64,000 bases of DNA from Sphingobacterium sp. UT-1RO-CII-1 (GTDB lineage: Bacteria > Bacteroidota > Bacteroidia > Sphingobacteriales > Sphingobacteriaceae), in the NCBI RefSeq assembly GCF_026711005.1, contig NZ_JAPPVJ010000001.1, forward strand, positions 496,001 to 560,000, given 5' to 3'. The notes under the pieces were generated by a model. It saw nothing but the letters and a program-made list of their open reading frames with translations. It had not been told where the DNA came from and searched no databases. The position numbers were made by a program, and so were the translations under genes. Positions within the stretch are counted from its first letter, which is position 1. Every line of letters begins with the position of its first letter. This document shows positions 37,463 to 47,388 of the stretch, piece by piece.

Positions 37463-37652
37463 TATTAATATAATTAAAAAAATAAAAATCTTATTAAAGG
37501 CATGACTATTGCCATCCCAAAAAATACAACCGTGAAAATAGGTATTATTTGAATAGTCTATACATAGTTTTACATGATTCGACAAAACCACACTATAGAA
37601 TTTAACTATATCCCATAAGATATAACAATATAAAACACTGATCTACAATGCT

Positions 37653-37660
37653 TATATTTG
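37653..37660 (+). promoter_or_regulatory. -7 element of the catalase gene
   Basis: TATATTTG, consensus TAnnTTTG, with the ATG 28 bases downstream at 37689. No convincing -33 TTTG seen. Confidence 0.5.
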
Positions 37661-37688
37661 AAATAACAAGTTCACAAATAAAGAGATT

Positions 37689-39182
37689 ATGAAAGACAAT
37701 AATAAAAAAATCACAACAGCTTCTGGGGCTCCAGTTGCTTACTACCAAGATTCTATGTCCGCAGGTCCTCGGGGGCCACTGTTACTGCAAGATTATTTTT
37801 TACACGAAAAGCTTGCTCAATTTAATCGCGAGAGAATCCCCGAACGTATAGTACACGCTAAAGGTTCAGGAGCTTATGGTACTTTCACTGTAACGCATGA
37901 TATAACAAAATATACACGTGCCAAATTTTTAAACCAAATTGGCAAACAGACGCGTCTGTTTATGCGTATGTCAACTGTAGGAGGAGAACGAGGTTCAGCA
38001 GACTCAGAGCGTGACCCACGTGGGTTTGCTATTAAATTTTATACGGAAGATGGTAATTATGATCTGGTAGGTAATAATACCCCTGTCTTTTTCATCAAGG
38101 ATCCACGTAAGTTTCCAGATTTCATACACACGCAAAAACGAGACCCTTATACCAACTGTAAGTCTGCAACTATGATGTGGGATTTCTGGTCATTAAACCC
38201 GGAGTCTTTACATCAGGTAACAACCCTGATGTCAAATAGAGGTACACCCTTTGGTTTTCGCCATATGCATGGCTACGGAAGTCATACCTTCTCCATGATT
38301 AATGCGGCAAATGAACGTGTATATGTAAAGTTTCATTTTCGTACCGAGCAGGGTATTAAAAACCTGAGCGCAAAAGAAGCTACAGAATTGAGAGGAACAG
38401 ATCCCGACTATGCACAACGGGATTTATATACTTCTATAGATAAAGGTGAGTTTCCCAAATGGAAATTATTTATTCAGGTAATGACCGAAGAACAAACAAA
38501 AGCATTCCGCTGGAATCCGTTTGATTTAACAAAAGTATGGTCTCAAAAAGAATATCCTCTTATCGAGGTTGGTATATTAGAACTTAACGAAAACCCTGAT
38601 AATTATCATGCGCACGTGGAGCAAGCAGCTTTTGCCCCTGCTCATGTTGTAGATGGTATCGGTTTTTCTCCTGATAAAATGTTACAGGGTCGTATCTTAT
38701 CTTACCCTGATGCACATCGCTACCGTTTAGGTTCAAATTTCGAACAGATCCCAGTAAATCGTTGTCCTTATATGGTAAATAATTATCATCGAGATGGACA
38801 AATGCGCGTGGATGGAAATGGGGGAAGCTCTCCAAATTATTTTCCAAATAGTTTCGATAATAGCATAGAAGATCCTGCTTATGCAGAACCAGCATTACAG
38901 CTATACAGTGATAAAGCTGACTTCTACGACCGTAATGAAAACGATGACGACCATTATACACAGCCGGGTGATCTTTATAGATTATTAGAGCCAAAAGAAA
39001 AACAAGATCTTATCGATAATATAGTGGATGCAATGTCGGGTATTGAGGGACCAAAACGTGAAGAAATTATCAACCGTCAACTATGTCACTGGTTTAGAGC
39101 AGATATGAACTTAGGAATGGGTGTAGCAAAAGGTTTAAATTTTTCTATGGACAGCTTGGCAGAACATATGCCAAAAAAATAG
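37689..39182 (+). CDS. katA: catalase (small-subunit, clade 3 type)
   Basis: 497 residues. Typical opening [27 protein letters not shown]. Active-site His56 lies in [14 protein letters not shown], the Asn in [11 protein letters not shown], and the proximal heme Tyr in [14 protein letters not shown]. Short C-terminus, so no flavodoxin-like domain. It splits hydrogen peroxide into water and oxygen in the cytoplasm. Followed by a terminator at 39203. The symbol is by length class; the orthologue name could differ. Confidence 0.96.
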   Translation: MKDNNKKITTASGAPVAYYQDSMSAGPRGPLLLQDYFLHEKLAQFNRERIPERIVHAKGSGAYGTFTVTHDITKYTRAKFLNQIGKQTRLFMRMSTVGGERGSADSERDPRGFAIKFYTEDGNYDLVGNNTPVFFIKDPRKFPDFIHTQKRDPYTNCKSATMMWDFWSLNPESLHQVTTLMSNRGTPFGFRHMHGYGSHTFSMINAANERVYVKFHFRTEQGIKNLSAKEATELRGTDPDYAQRDLYTSIDKGEFPKWKLFIQVMTEEQTKAFRWNPFDLTKVWSQKEYPLIEVGILELNENPDNYHAHVEQAAFAPAHVVDGIGFSPDKMLQGRILSYPDAHRYRLGSNFEQIPVNRCPYMVNNYHRDGQMRVDGNGGSSPNYFPNSFDNSIEDPAYAEPALQLYSDKADFYDRNENDDDHYTQPGDLYRLLEPKEKQDLIDNIVDAMSGIEGPKREEIINRQLCHWFRADMNLGMGVAKGLNFSMDSLAEHMPKK

Positions 39183-39202
39183 GATTGCGGTATACCTATC
39201 TT

Positions 39203-39243
39203 AGATCCTCATACTCTCAATTTATGATGCAGTGTGAGGATCT
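39203..39243 (+). terminator. intrinsic terminator of the catalase gene
   Basis: Thirteen-pair stem (39203-39215 with 39231-39243, one G-T) followed by a T-rich tail, 20 bases after the stop. Confidence 0.8.
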
Positions 39244-39346
39244 CTTCTTTTTATCAAAAAACTGCTAACAAGCTATTATAAAGACAAATAACATTCTTCT
39301 AAAAAAAATAATCAAATAAACTATATAAAATTAGTAGACTATGTTA

Positions 39347-39354
39347 TAAATTTG
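39347..39354 (+). promoter_or_regulatory. -7 element of the sulfhydrylase gene, 6 bases before ATG
   Basis: TAAATTTG ends six bases before the ATG at 39361, predicting a leaderless or nearly leaderless mRNA. Confidence 0.6.
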
Positions 39355-39360
39355 TCCATC

Positions 39361-40533
39361 ATGGAGAAAGATCAATCAAAAGTTATCAGGGAACAGGCTG
39401 AAAGATCAGCGCTTAGAGAACATTCTGTTCCTTTATATTTAACCTCAAGCTTCATATTTGATTCTGCAGAACAGGGCCGATCAATATTTGCAGACGAAGA
39501 AGCCGGCATGGTCTATTCTCGCTACGCTAATCCAAATACGACAGAATTTATAAATAAAGTCTGTATTCTTGAAGGAGCTGAAAATGGGTTGGCTTTCGCA
39601 TCTGGCATGGCTGCTGTTTTCGCCTCCCTAGCTGGCTTTGTACAGAATGGCGACCATATTGTATCCTCTCGGGCTATTTTTGGCTCTACACATCAACTTT
39701 TAACACAACTATTCCCTCGATGGGGCATCACATCAACGTATGTTGATGCTATAGACAACACAGCTTGGGCAAGTGCAATACAAGAGAACACAAAAATAGT
39801 TTACCTAGAGTCGCCTTCTAATCCCGGATTAGAACTGGCTGATCTCGATTTTTTAGGTAAATTAAAAAAACAACATCCTCATATTATTTTTATTATAGAC
39901 AATTGCTTTGCTACCCCTTACCTCCAAAAGCCTATCAACTATGGGTTTGACCTTTCAGTGCATTCGGCCACAAAATATATGGATGGGCAAGGACGAGTTT
40001 TAGGTGGGGTTATTGTTGGCAGACAGGATTTGATTGATAAATTAATGTTCTTTATCAGGCATACTGGTCCTGCCATGTCCCCCTTTAATGCTTGGGTACT
40101 TTCAAAAAGTTTAGACACATTGAGTTTACGTATGGAAAGACATTGCTCTAATGCCTTAGCGGTGGCGGAAATATTAGAGCACCACACGGAAGTAATCAAA
40201 GTAAATTATCCGTTTTTACCTTCACACCCACAATACGATCTAGCAAAAAAACAAATGAAAGCAGGGGGAGGAATTGTCACCTTCGAGGTGCAAGGAGGAC
40301 AAGAACGTGCTTTTAATTTTTTAGATGCACTAAAAATGATATTATACACTTCAAATTTAGGAGATGCCAGATCAATAGCAACACACCCAAGCTCGACAAC
40401 ACATTCTAAACTGACAGAAGAAGAACGTGTACATTTGGGCATAAAACCAGGCACAGTTCGACTTTCTGTAGGCATTGAAGATAAGTCGGACATTATAAAT
40501 GATATACTTCAAGCTTTAGAACAAACAAAATAA
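39361..40533 (+). CDS. metZ: O-succinyl/O-acetylhomoserine sulfhydrylase-like PLP enzyme
   Basis: 390 residues from the ATG at 39361; the TTG three codons upstream falls in the -7 element. Cys/Met metabolism PLP family: LTSSFIFDSAEQ, VYSRYANPNTTEF, ENGLAFASGMAAVFASL, a PLP lysine in SVHSATKYMDGQGRVLGG, and NLGDARSIATHPSSTTHSKLT. It closely resembles O-succinylhomoserine sulfhydrylase (MetZ), which makes homocysteine from an acylated homoserine and sulfide. Cystathionine gamma-synthase is the main alternative, so the symbol is tentative. It stands as a single gene. Confidence 0.88.
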   Translation: MEKDQSKVIREQAERSALREHSVPLYLTSSFIFDSAEQGRSIFADEEAGMVYSRYANPNTTEFINKVCILEGAENGLAFASGMAAVFASLAGFVQNGDHIVSSRAIFGSTHQLLTQLFPRWGITSTYVDAIDNTAWASAIQENTKIVYLESPSNPGLELADLDFLGKLKKQHPHIIFIIDNCFATPYLQKPINYGFDLSVHSATKYMDGQGRVLGGVIVGRQDLIDKLMFFIRHTGPAMSPFNAWVLSKSLDTLSLRMERHCSNALAVAEILEHHTEVIKVNYPFLPSHPQYDLAKKQMKAGGGIVTFEVQGGQERAFNFLDALKMILYTSNLGDARSIATHPSSTTHSKLTEEERVHLGIKPGTVRLSVGIEDKSDIINDILQALEQTK

Positions 40534-40723
40534 GCTACTCGGTAAATACTCTTGTAATATCACTAAAAATATAGCGCATTTGTACACTTAATACTTGTAG
40601 AAAACATTGACTTTTTCTATGTTCGCCTCCGTGTTTATTAGGAAGCTATATTTAACCAAACTAGTTTTCCTATTCAATACATAAACTCACTTCTAATAAT
40701 GAAGGTGAACAAACATTTATCTT

Positions 40724-42013
40724 ATGACAAAACAAACGATTACTTTTTTATTTCTCTTTTTAAGCTTTGTTGCTTTTGGACAGGTTGACAGACAAAAGCT
40801 TGAAGAGGCGCTATTTAATCTACCGGATGTTTCTTTTAAACATATCCCTAGTCAATCAGATAACGAGGTGACTTATGAACTTAAAGTAAAGCAACCTCTT
40901 GACCACCAAGACAAATCAAAAGGACATTTTTATCAAAGAGTTGTGTTTACACATAAAGGATTCGACAGACCAGTAATTATGGAAACAAATGGCTACGACC
41001 TTTATCCCTACCCTAGCGAGTTATCTTATATACTAGGCGCCAATTATTTAAATATTGAACACCGCTTCTTTGGCAATTCTATACCAGATGGAAAACCATG
41101 GCCCTACTTAACATTAGAACAGGTAACCGCTGATCTGCATAAAATAAATCAGTTATTTAAAGAGATTTATCAGGGTAAATGGATCAGTACAGGCGTTAGT
41201 AAGGGAGGACAAACGACATTATTTTACAAATATTTCTATCCCGAAGATGTTGATGTCGCCATCCCGTATGTTGCGCCTTTTGATTATGCGAAAGAAGACA
41301 CCCGTATTTATGACTTCCTGGACAGCGTCGGTACGGCCACTTGCCGAAACAAAATAAGAACATTTCAACTTCATGTTTTAAAAAACAAGAAGCCTATTCT
41401 GGAAAAACTAAAATGGTATGCACAAGGTAAAAACTTAACATTCGATTATATAGGAGGTCTAGAAAAAGCTTTTGAGTACGCTGTTTTAGAATATGATTTT
41501 TCTTTTTGGCAATCACAAATTTCTTGTGATGATATTCCATCTCTTCAGAACTTAGACGCCGTTGTAGAGCACTTTAACAAAGTAAGTGATATTTCATTCT
41601 TGGATGATAAAACAATGAAGAAGTTTGAATCACATTACTATCAAGCAGGTACACAAATGGGATATTATGGCTATAATATAGAACCTTTTAAAAAATACGT
41701 AAGCTTTAGCTCTAATCCTTCCGCTGTACATATGCCTAGCAGTGCCAAAAATGAAGAATTTTCAGACACATTAATATTGAAGGTTAAAAACTGGTTAGAA
41801 ACAGATGCCAACAATCTTCTGTACATATATGGAGAAACAGACACATGGAGTGCTACTAGGGTAACCCCTTCGGTCAATACAAATTCTCAAAGCTTTATAC
41901 TCCCTGGAAAAGGACACTATGAAGCTCGCATAAAAAACATGAGTTCAGAAATGAAAAAAGATTTTTTTAATAAACTACAAAGCATGAGCGGAGTAGTTCC
42001 TATCAAACAATAA
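40724..42013 (+). CDS. S37-type (PS-10) secreted serine aminopeptidase
   Basis: 429 residues with signal peptide ITFLFLFLSFVAFGQ. Alpha/beta-hydrolase features: NYLNIEHRFFGNS, then the nucleophile elbow WISTGVSKGGQTTLFY (Ser159), and a late acid/His pair, probably GETDTWSATR and LPGKGHYEARI. This is the pattern of the S37/PS-10 tripeptidyl aminopeptidase family (PF05576) rather than S28. It probably removes N-terminal tripeptides in the periplasm. Single gene, no linked transporter. Family likely, specificity unknown. Confidence 0.83.
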   Translation: MTKQTITFLFLFLSFVAFGQVDRQKLEEALFNLPDVSFKHIPSQSDNEVTYELKVKQPLDHQDKSKGHFYQRVVFTHKGFDRPVIMETNGYDLYPYPSELSYILGANYLNIEHRFFGNSIPDGKPWPYLTLEQVTADLHKINQLFKEIYQGKWISTGVSKGGQTTLFYKYFYPEDVDVAIPYVAPFDYAKEDTRIYDFLDSVGTATCRNKIRTFQLHVLKNKKPILEKLKWYAQGKNLTFDYIGGLEKAFEYAVLEYDFSFWQSQISCDDIPSLQNLDAVVEHFNKVSDISFLDDKTMKKFESHYYQAGTQMGYYGYNIEPFKKYVSFSSNPSAVHMPSSAKNEEFSDTLILKVKNWLETDANNLLYIYGETDTWSATRVTPSVNTNSQSFILPGKGHYEARIKNMSSEMKKDFFNKLQSMSGVVPIKQ

Positions 42014-42030
42014 TATTATAATATAAACAG

Positions 42031-42058
42031 AGGGCGATCATTTTGAGATGATCGCCCT
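42031..42058. terminator. bidirectional hairpin between convergent genes
   Basis: AGGGCGATCA at 42031-42040 pairs exactly with 42049-42058, loop of 8. It is G+C-rich, 17 bases after the S37 gene. A clear T-tract is lacking on the plus strand. Confidence 0.7.
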
Positions 42059-42119
42059 CCATATATAAGCATAACTATCCTTAAGACAATTACTTATATT
42101 TTATTAACATCTTAAACTA

Positions 42120-42617
42120 TCAAAGGACGGCAAGTGCTTTGTCATAGTTTGGTTCATCTGCAATTTCAGCCACTTGCTCCGTGTATAAGACTTTTCCACC
42201 TTCATCTATGACTACAACAGCACGACTTAATAAGCCAGCTAACGGTCCATCAACAATTTTAAGCTGGTAAGCATCTGAGAAACTAGAGTCTTTATATTCA
42301 GAAAGTGTCTCCACATTCTGTATACCTTCTGCTGCACAAAAACGTTCTTGTGCAAAAGGTAAATCTTTTGAAATGCATAACACTACCGTATTTTCCAAGG
42401 CAGCAGCTTTTTCGTTAAACGCTCTAACAGAGGCAGCACATGTGCCTGTATCAATGCTAGGAAAAACGCTCAATATTATTCTCTTTCCTTTATAATTTTG
42501 TAGTTTTTTATCCGAAAGGTCACCTGCAGTTAACTTAAAATCTGGAGCCTGAGAACCTATTTGAGGTAAGCTTCCAACTGTATTAATCTCAGCCCCTTTA
42601 AATGTAATTTTCGCCAT
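42120..42617 (-). CDS. tpx: thiol peroxidase, Tpx type
   Basis: 165 residues. Motif PSIDTGTCAASVRAF with peroxidatic Cys60 and resolving Cys94 in ERFCAAEG, the 34-residue spacing of Tpx. The opening FKGAEINTVGSLPQIGSQAPDF also matches. It reduces lipid hydroperoxides with thioredoxin. It is the third peroxide-removing enzyme in this stretch, after Bcp and catalase. Convergent with the S37 gene and separated by a hairpin. Confidence 0.95.
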   Translation of the reverse strand: MAKITFKGAEINTVGSLPQIGSQAPDFKLTAGDLSDKKLQNYKGKRIILSVFPSIDTGTCAASVRAFNEKAAALENTVVLCISKDLPFAQERFCAAEGIQNVETLSEYKDSSFSDAYQLKIVDGPLAGLLSRAVVVIDEGGKVLYTEQVAEIADEPNYDKALAVL

Positions 42618-42886
42618 ATCTTCTAAAATTTTATGTCAGTTAAGATACAAAAAATTAATAGCTTATCTGCGAATTAGGATTAAAACTTACTCTGTTTTAA
42701 CATAAGCACAAACACGCATGAACACGAAATAGCATGAGTGTTATTAAAGTTACATAAGCATCTAAATTTTAACGAAATGAAAAATAAAAATGTTAAATAA
42801 TTGATTCATTTTGCTTTAGACACAAAAAAAAGCTATGTTAGCATAATATAAACTAATGTAGTATGTGCTAACCAAATTTTTGTTAT

Positions 42887-44107
42887 ATGAGAAAATTATT
42901 ACTCGGCTTATTACTTGCCTCTCCCTCCTTACTTTGGGCTCAGGGATCACAGGTCAACACTCAAAGCCAAAAAGCAGTAGGTATGGCTGGAGCAGGATCA
43001 GCGTTATTCGTTGATGAATCCTCTATTTTTTATAGCCCTGGTGCCTTGGCCAAAATGAATGGAAATGCGGTTTCAGCTAATGTCAGTGCAATTATGTACC
43101 GATCAGCTTTTCAAGAGGCTGGTGCAAATGAGGTCTATGATACTAAATTCAAAATCACACCACCGTTCTCTGTCTTTGCAACATTTAGCCCTGAAGGAGC
43201 ACGCTGGAAAGCGGGACTAGGCATTTATACTCCTTTTGGTGGTTCAGTAAATTGGGGAGAAGAATGGCCAGGCAAATATGAATTAAATCATTTACAGATG
43301 CGAGCCATCTACATACAACCTACCATAAGTTACAAAATCACAGAAAACTTAGGTATAGGTGCCGGTTTTGTTTACAACCTTGGTTTAGTAGATCTTTCAA
43401 GATCATTGCCAGTAAGCGGTCCTGATGGTAAATCGGGTAGAGCAGAGTTATCCGGCACAGGAACGGGGACAGGCTTTAACGTAGGGGCACATTATCATGT
43501 AGAGGATGTATTTGCTCTTTCTGTTAGCTACCGTTCTAAAGTAAATACAAAGTTAAAGAATGGCGACGCTGAATTCACAGTACCTGATGCATTGGCTTCT
43601 TCTTTTCCAAACACAACTTTTAATGCAGAACTTCCATTACCAGCATCCTTGAACATAGGGTTAAGTTTCCCTGTAAGTTCGAAGGTTGATATTGCGGCAG
43701 ATGCTACATTTTTAAACTATTCGGTGTACAAAAAACTTGTTTTTGACTACAAAGACAATACCCCAGTATTAACCGATACGGAGCAAGAAAAAAATTATAA
43801 AAATGGTTTTTCTGGAAAAATAGGTGTTAACTACCAGACAACCCCGAAATTAGCTTTACGAGCAGGTATGGGATACGTAGCATCACCTGTAAGAGCAGAA
43901 TATGTATCTCCAGAAACACCGGACAATGATCGTATTATGGGTTCTATCGGATTCACTTACGGCATTTCTGACAAATGGGAACTCTCGGGCGCCTATGTAC
44001 TACAACATTTAAAAAGCCGTCATGTCACCAGCGTAGCAACAGGTCTTTCTGGCATCTACGAAACAAACATTCACGCTCCGGGCATATCATTAACTTATAA
44101 ATGGTAA
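42887..44107 (+). CDS. FadL/OmpP1/TodX-family outer-membrane transporter
   Basis: 406 residues with signal peptide MRKLLLGLLLASPSLLWAQ and then SQKAVGMAGAGSALFVDESSIFYSPGAL, the N-terminal hatch of FadL-type porins. KWKAGLGIYTPFGG-like and NLGIGAGFVYN strands follow, and it ends in GISLTYKW with a terminal aromatic residue as expected for outer-membrane barrels. Relatives pass hydrophobic compounds such as long-chain fatty acids. The SGNH lipoprotein starts 5 bases after the stop, so the pair is one operon, perhaps an esterase feeding a fatty-acid channel. Confidence 0.92.
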   Translation: MRKLLLGLLLASPSLLWAQGSQVNTQSQKAVGMAGAGSALFVDESSIFYSPGALAKMNGNAVSANVSAIMYRSAFQEAGANEVYDTKFKITPPFSVFATFSPEGARWKAGLGIYTPFGGSVNWGEEWPGKYELNHLQMRAIYIQPTISYKITENLGIGAGFVYNLGLVDLSRSLPVSGPDGKSGRAELSGTGTGTGFNVGAHYHVEDVFALSVSYRSKVNTKLKNGDAEFTVPDALASSFPNTTFNAELPLPASLNIGLSFPVSSKVDIAADATFLNYSVYKKLVFDYKDNTPVLTDTEQEKNYKNGFSGKIGVNYQTTPKLALRAGMGYVASPVRAEYVSPETPDNDRIMGSIGFTYGISDKWELSGAYVLQHLKSRHVTSVATGLSGIYETNIHAPGISLTYKW

Positions 44108-44112
44108 TTACG

Positions 44113-45429
44113 ATGAAAAATATTTTAAAGAACATCCATCTATATATTGGCTTTGCATCAGTAGCTCTTTTAGCTTCTTGTAAACCTGAAATAGAGTCCT
44201 TCAAGCCTTCAGCGGGCGAACAAGCTAATTTTTCAAAATATATAGCAATTGGCAACTCCCTAACAGCTGGTTTTGCAGACGGAGGCTTATATTTAGAAGG
44301 ACAACAAGTAGCATTTCCTAATCTTATCGCTACACAATTACAGCAAGTTGGCAATAAAAGTTTCAATAGCCCATTTTTTACAGAAGACCAACGTAATGGT
44401 TCAGGATACTTACGCCTTAAAGCGTTGATTAATGGACAGCCACAAATGGAAAGCGTGACTACTGAATTGGCTGTTCGTGGCGTAAACACTGAGGGAAAGC
44501 CCCTATATACAAAATATACAGAAGAAATACATAACTATGGTGTTCCTGGGATGCGTTTGGATATGGCGTTTGCCCCCTATATAGGAACAGCGATGGGTAA
44601 CCCCTATTTTGAACGTTTATTGCCTGACAACACAGATCCAATGTACACATACAAAGAGCATGTAACATCGAAAGATCATACGTTTTTCACGTTTTGGCTA
44701 GGGAACAACGATGTCTTGGGCTACGCTACCAATGGTGCAGTAGAAGAGGACGCGACCTCTAAACTCACTGATGTCGCAACATTCAAGCATTTATACAGCT
44801 CATTTTTAAAAGATTTAACTACTAACAAACAAAAGGGTATACTTGCCACAATTCCAGATGTAACAGCTATACCCTATTTTACCACCGTTACAAGGGCTGC
44901 ACTACTCGCTACTGTACAAGCAAGTGCCCCAGAAGTAGAGCAGTTATTTATTGAAACAGGTGATGGTTCGGTGCGTCCGGCAACAGATGAAGACCTTTTT
45001 GTATTACCTTTTTCGTCGGCTGGATTATTGGGACAAGTAACACCTGAATTGCCTATTCCTTATGGTTTACACCCTAAAAACCCAATAGAGAGTAAATATG
45101 TTTTAGACCCTGCAGAAGTTACAATTATCAAGCAACGAGTGGAAGACTTTAATAATATCATTAAAGAAAATGCCAAACAGTATGACTTAGCCGTAGCGGA
45201 TGCTTATACTTTTTTGAATCAAGTAAAATCTCCCGGCATTATGTATAATGGTCTAGGAATAAATGCCTCATTCATCACAGGAAATGCTTTCTCTTTGGAT
45301 GGCATTCATTTAACTCCTCTGGGAAATGCACTGATGGCAAATTTATTTATTGACGCCATCAATAAAACATATGGTAGCAATATTTCAAAAATAAACGCTT
45401 CTAATTATAGAGGTGTGAAGTTCCCATAA
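44113..45429 (+). CDS. SGNH/GDSL hydrolase lipoprotein
   Basis: 438 residues from the ATG at 44113; an ATG four codons upstream overlaps the porin gene. Lipoprotein signal HLYIGFASVALLASC. Block I is YIAIGNSLTAGFADGGL (Ser in GNS), block III FWLGNNDVLGYA, block V DGIHLTPLGNALMAN with the Asp/His pair. The family hydrolyses esters or lipids at the cell surface or in the periplasm. Coupled to the FadL-like gene, so a lipase or acyl-esterase that supplies it is a reasonable inference. Strong terminator downstream. Confidence 0.9.
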   Translation: MKNILKNIHLYIGFASVALLASCKPEIESFKPSAGEQANFSKYIAIGNSLTAGFADGGLYLEGQQVAFPNLIATQLQQVGNKSFNSPFFTEDQRNGSGYLRLKALINGQPQMESVTTELAVRGVNTEGKPLYTKYTEEIHNYGVPGMRLDMAFAPYIGTAMGNPYFERLLPDNTDPMYTYKEHVTSKDHTFFTFWLGNNDVLGYATNGAVEEDATSKLTDVATFKHLYSSFLKDLTTNKQKGILATIPDVTAIPYFTTVTRAALLATVQASAPEVEQLFIETGDGSVRPATDEDLFVLPFSSAGLLGQVTPELPIPYGLHPKNPIESKYVLDPAEVTIIKQRVEDFNNIIKENAKQYDLAVADAYTFLNQVKSPGIMYNGLGINASFITGNAFSLDGIHLTPLGNALMANLFIDAINKTYGSNISKINASNYRGVKFP

Positions 45430-45451
45430 TGACACTTCATATAAAGAGAGA

Positions 45452-45490
45452 AGAGAGCCTCGCTAGTTAAACTAACGAGGCTCTCTTTTC
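45452..45490 (+). terminator. intrinsic terminator of the FadL/SGNH operon
   Basis: AGAGAGCCTCG at 45452-45462 pairs with 45476-45486, the loop can pair further (TAGT/ACTA), and a T-run follows. Confidence 0.85.
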
Positions 45491-45687
45491 TCTCAAACCT
45501 CTTAAATAGTGAATAAAACTTTTACTCATTTATCAGGAGGCCGCCTTAGTGTGACAATCCCCTGCAAAATCACTTTTACACACATATCCTAGTATCTTAA
45601 GGTATAGAAACTTTCTATAAAAGACTCTTAAAAGAAAGTTTTCTCAAAGGTATTTTCGGCCGTTACCCAGATCTAACTTTTAATCTG

Positions 45688-45695
45688 TAAATTTG
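45688..45695 (+). promoter_or_regulatory. -7 element of the osmC-like gene
   Basis: TAAATTTG, consensus TAnnTTTG, with the ATG 38 bases on at 45734. Confidence 0.5.
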
Positions 45696-45733
45696 AGGAA
45701 GCCCAAAAGGCTATTATAACAAGCATTTATTTT

Positions 45734-46150
45734 ATGAAAGTACAATTAAAACGCATGAACGACGCTGTTCACTTCGAAGCATCAAGTGAACAATCTCCCA
45801 TAAAAGTAAATATAGATGGAGCAGAAAGTATAGGGGGAGAAAATAAAGGAGTCCGCCCAATGGAATTAGTGCTCATGGCACTTGGGTCGTGTAGTGTCTT
45901 TGACTTATCTACAATCTTAAAAAAACAACGTCAGGATGTACAAGATATCCAGGTCGAAGTATCTGGGGATCGTCGAGAAGAAGTTCCTAATATTTTCACA
46001 AAAATTCACATTACCTTTAGTTTAAAAGGTAATATAGATGAAGAAAAAGCCCAAAAAGCAGCAGAACTCGCTGTTAAAAAATACTGCTCGGTACACGACA
46101 TGCTTGTAGCAGGGGGAGTAGAAATAACATATAGTTTAAAATTTATTTAA
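45734..46150 (+). CDS. OsmC-family peroxiredoxin-like protein
   Basis: 138 residues. Family motifs GVRPMELVLMALGSCSVFDLSTIL and AVKKYCSVHDML carry the two conserved cysteines of OsmC/Ohr proteins. These reduce organic hydroperoxides, although many general OsmC paralogues are uncharacterised. The C-terminus overlaps the convergent DUF2157 gene by 8 bases. Own promoter. Confidence 0.93.
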   Translation: MKVQLKRMNDAVHFEASSEQSPIKVNIDGAESIGGENKGVRPMELVLMALGSCSVFDLSTILKKQRQDVQDIQVEVSGDRREEVPNIFTKIHITFSLKGNIDEEKAQKAAELAVKKYCSVHDMLVAGGVEITYSLKFI

Positions 46151-47258
46151 GGGAGTTTTTCTTCCACAATCTTTCGGCCCATCTTCCTACTAGCCAAAAG
46201 GAAACGGCTAACAATAAGAAAAAGATGGTCCGATTGATATTATCCCAAAGATATTCAACAAAACGTGTATAGAGATTCAGTATAAAAAAAACAAAACCGA
46301 TATCACGTGACACCACATCTTTTATGCGCATTCCATAAATCGCTAAACCACCTGAAACCAGGGTTGCCAATAAACCCCAATAGAAAATATGGTATTGCCT
46401 AACCTGTGACCAAGCCTCAAAACTACCATAGTTTCCAAATATTGAAAGGCACCATAAAGCAATCATAAGATACAGGAGACCGACAACATAACTGATTGAT
46501 ACAAAAGGCACCAATGGTTTGATTTTACGCTGCCCCAATAAGGCAAAACCAGTTAATAGAAAACCAAATATGGTAAACCGTAAAGGATAATTCATACCCC
46601 AAAATTTAAAGCCCCAATTGCTATAATAAGCTGTTTCGGTAGCAAACCAGATACCTAAAGCAATTAGCGTAAAAACCCACAACAGATCAGATCGGAGTCG
46701 AACGGCTAAAAAAGCATATATGCCTATGGATAATAAAAAAAGTACCGTATACTGTCCGGTATTCCGATCTAATATTTGCCCCAAAAAACCTATAGATGTT
46801 GCTGTAGCAAATGCTCCTGCCAACATAAGAGTTTCATTGGAGAAAGTTTTCTCAGGATATCTTTTTTTATTTCTAAAACCTAATGCATAAAATAATAATG
46901 ATAAAAGAGCAAATGCAAGACAAAACACGATATTTGGTGTTTCATAAAACTGCTCAACAAAGCGAAGTAACGTATCATCTGAAAAGATCGAAAACACAGA
47001 AAAGACTAAAGAAACTAATGCTATCCAAAAAGCATATTTAGCCAATACTTTCCATTCGAAACCTTTCTCTACAATATTCTCCCTTAACTGATCCCTCTTT
47101 TCATCAGTCAATAGTCCCTCATTTTGCCAATGAGCCAGAGCCTCTTCAACAACTTCTTTGTCGTTCTTACTTAAATCTAGCTTTTTCAAAGGATATAATG
47201 TTAAGTAAGCTAAATTACATATTATAGTAGAGAACTCTATATTTAATATCGATAGCAA
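46143..47258 (-). CDS. DUF2157-type membrane protein
   Basis: 371 residues from the ATG at 47258. A TTG at 47189 (giving MKKLDLSKNDKEVVEEAL) is a real alternative start, because DUF2157 proteins usually begin a few residues before the first helix of that kind. A soluble helical segment (EEALAHWQNEGLLTDEKRDQL) precedes about ten membrane helices (FWIALVSLVFSVFSIF, IVFCLAFALLSLLFYALGF, ATSIGFLGQIL and others). It is an inner-membrane protein of unknown role. It converges with the osmC gene and is divergent from uvrA. Confidence 0.82.
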   Translation of the reverse strand: MLSILNIEFSTIICNLAYLTLYPLKKLDLSKNDKEVVEEALAHWQNEGLLTDEKRDQLRENIVEKGFEWKVLAKYAFWIALVSLVFSVFSIFSDDTLLRFVEQFYETPNIVFCLAFALLSLLFYALGFRNKKRYPEKTFSNETLMLAGAFATATSIGFLGQILDRNTGQYTVLFLLSIGIYAFLAVRLRSDLLWVFTLIALGIWFATETAYYSNWGFKFWGMNYPLRFTIFGFLLTGFALLGQRKIKPLVPFVSISYVVGLLYLMIALWCLSIFGNYGSFEAWSQVRQYHIFYWGLLATLVSGGLAIYGMRIKDVVSRDIGFVFFILNLYTRFVEYLWDNINRTIFFLLLAVSFWLVGRWAERLWKKNSLK

Positions 47259-47352
47259 ATGTCATCGAGTATAATGATATAAAGCTTATTTTGTATGATC
47301 AAATTAAAAACATGTTGCTAATCGATGAGTTCGCACTCCATTTAAATTTCTG

Positions 47353-47360
47353 TACCTTTG
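47353..47360 (+). promoter_or_regulatory. -7 element of uvrA
   Basis: TACCTTTG, consensus TAnnTTTG, 28 bases before the ATG at 47389, so a leader of about 20 bases. Confidence 0.55.
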
Positions 47361-47388
47361 TGGCTTGCAAAATTCAGAATATAACGAT

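Larger units (their letters stand above)
45430..45733. other. 304-bp intergenic region
   Basis: Contains the SGNH gene terminator at 45452-45490, an imperfect GAAACTTTCT/AGAAAGTTTTC inverted repeat near 45607-45643, and the OsmC promoter -7 element at 45688-45695. No further gene seen. Confidence 0.6.

Noticed and set aside
37463..37591. 43-codon N-terminal extension of the GH95 protein
   Set aside because: It would place the signal peptide internally and has no family similarity; the ATG at 37462 gives a clean signal peptide.
38584..38994. 136-codon minus-strand frame inside the catalase gene
   Set aside because: Shadow of the highly conserved catalase frame.
44025..44489. 154-codon minus-strand frame across the FadL/SGNH junction
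   Set aside because: Overlaps two solid genes on the other strand; no signal or domain.
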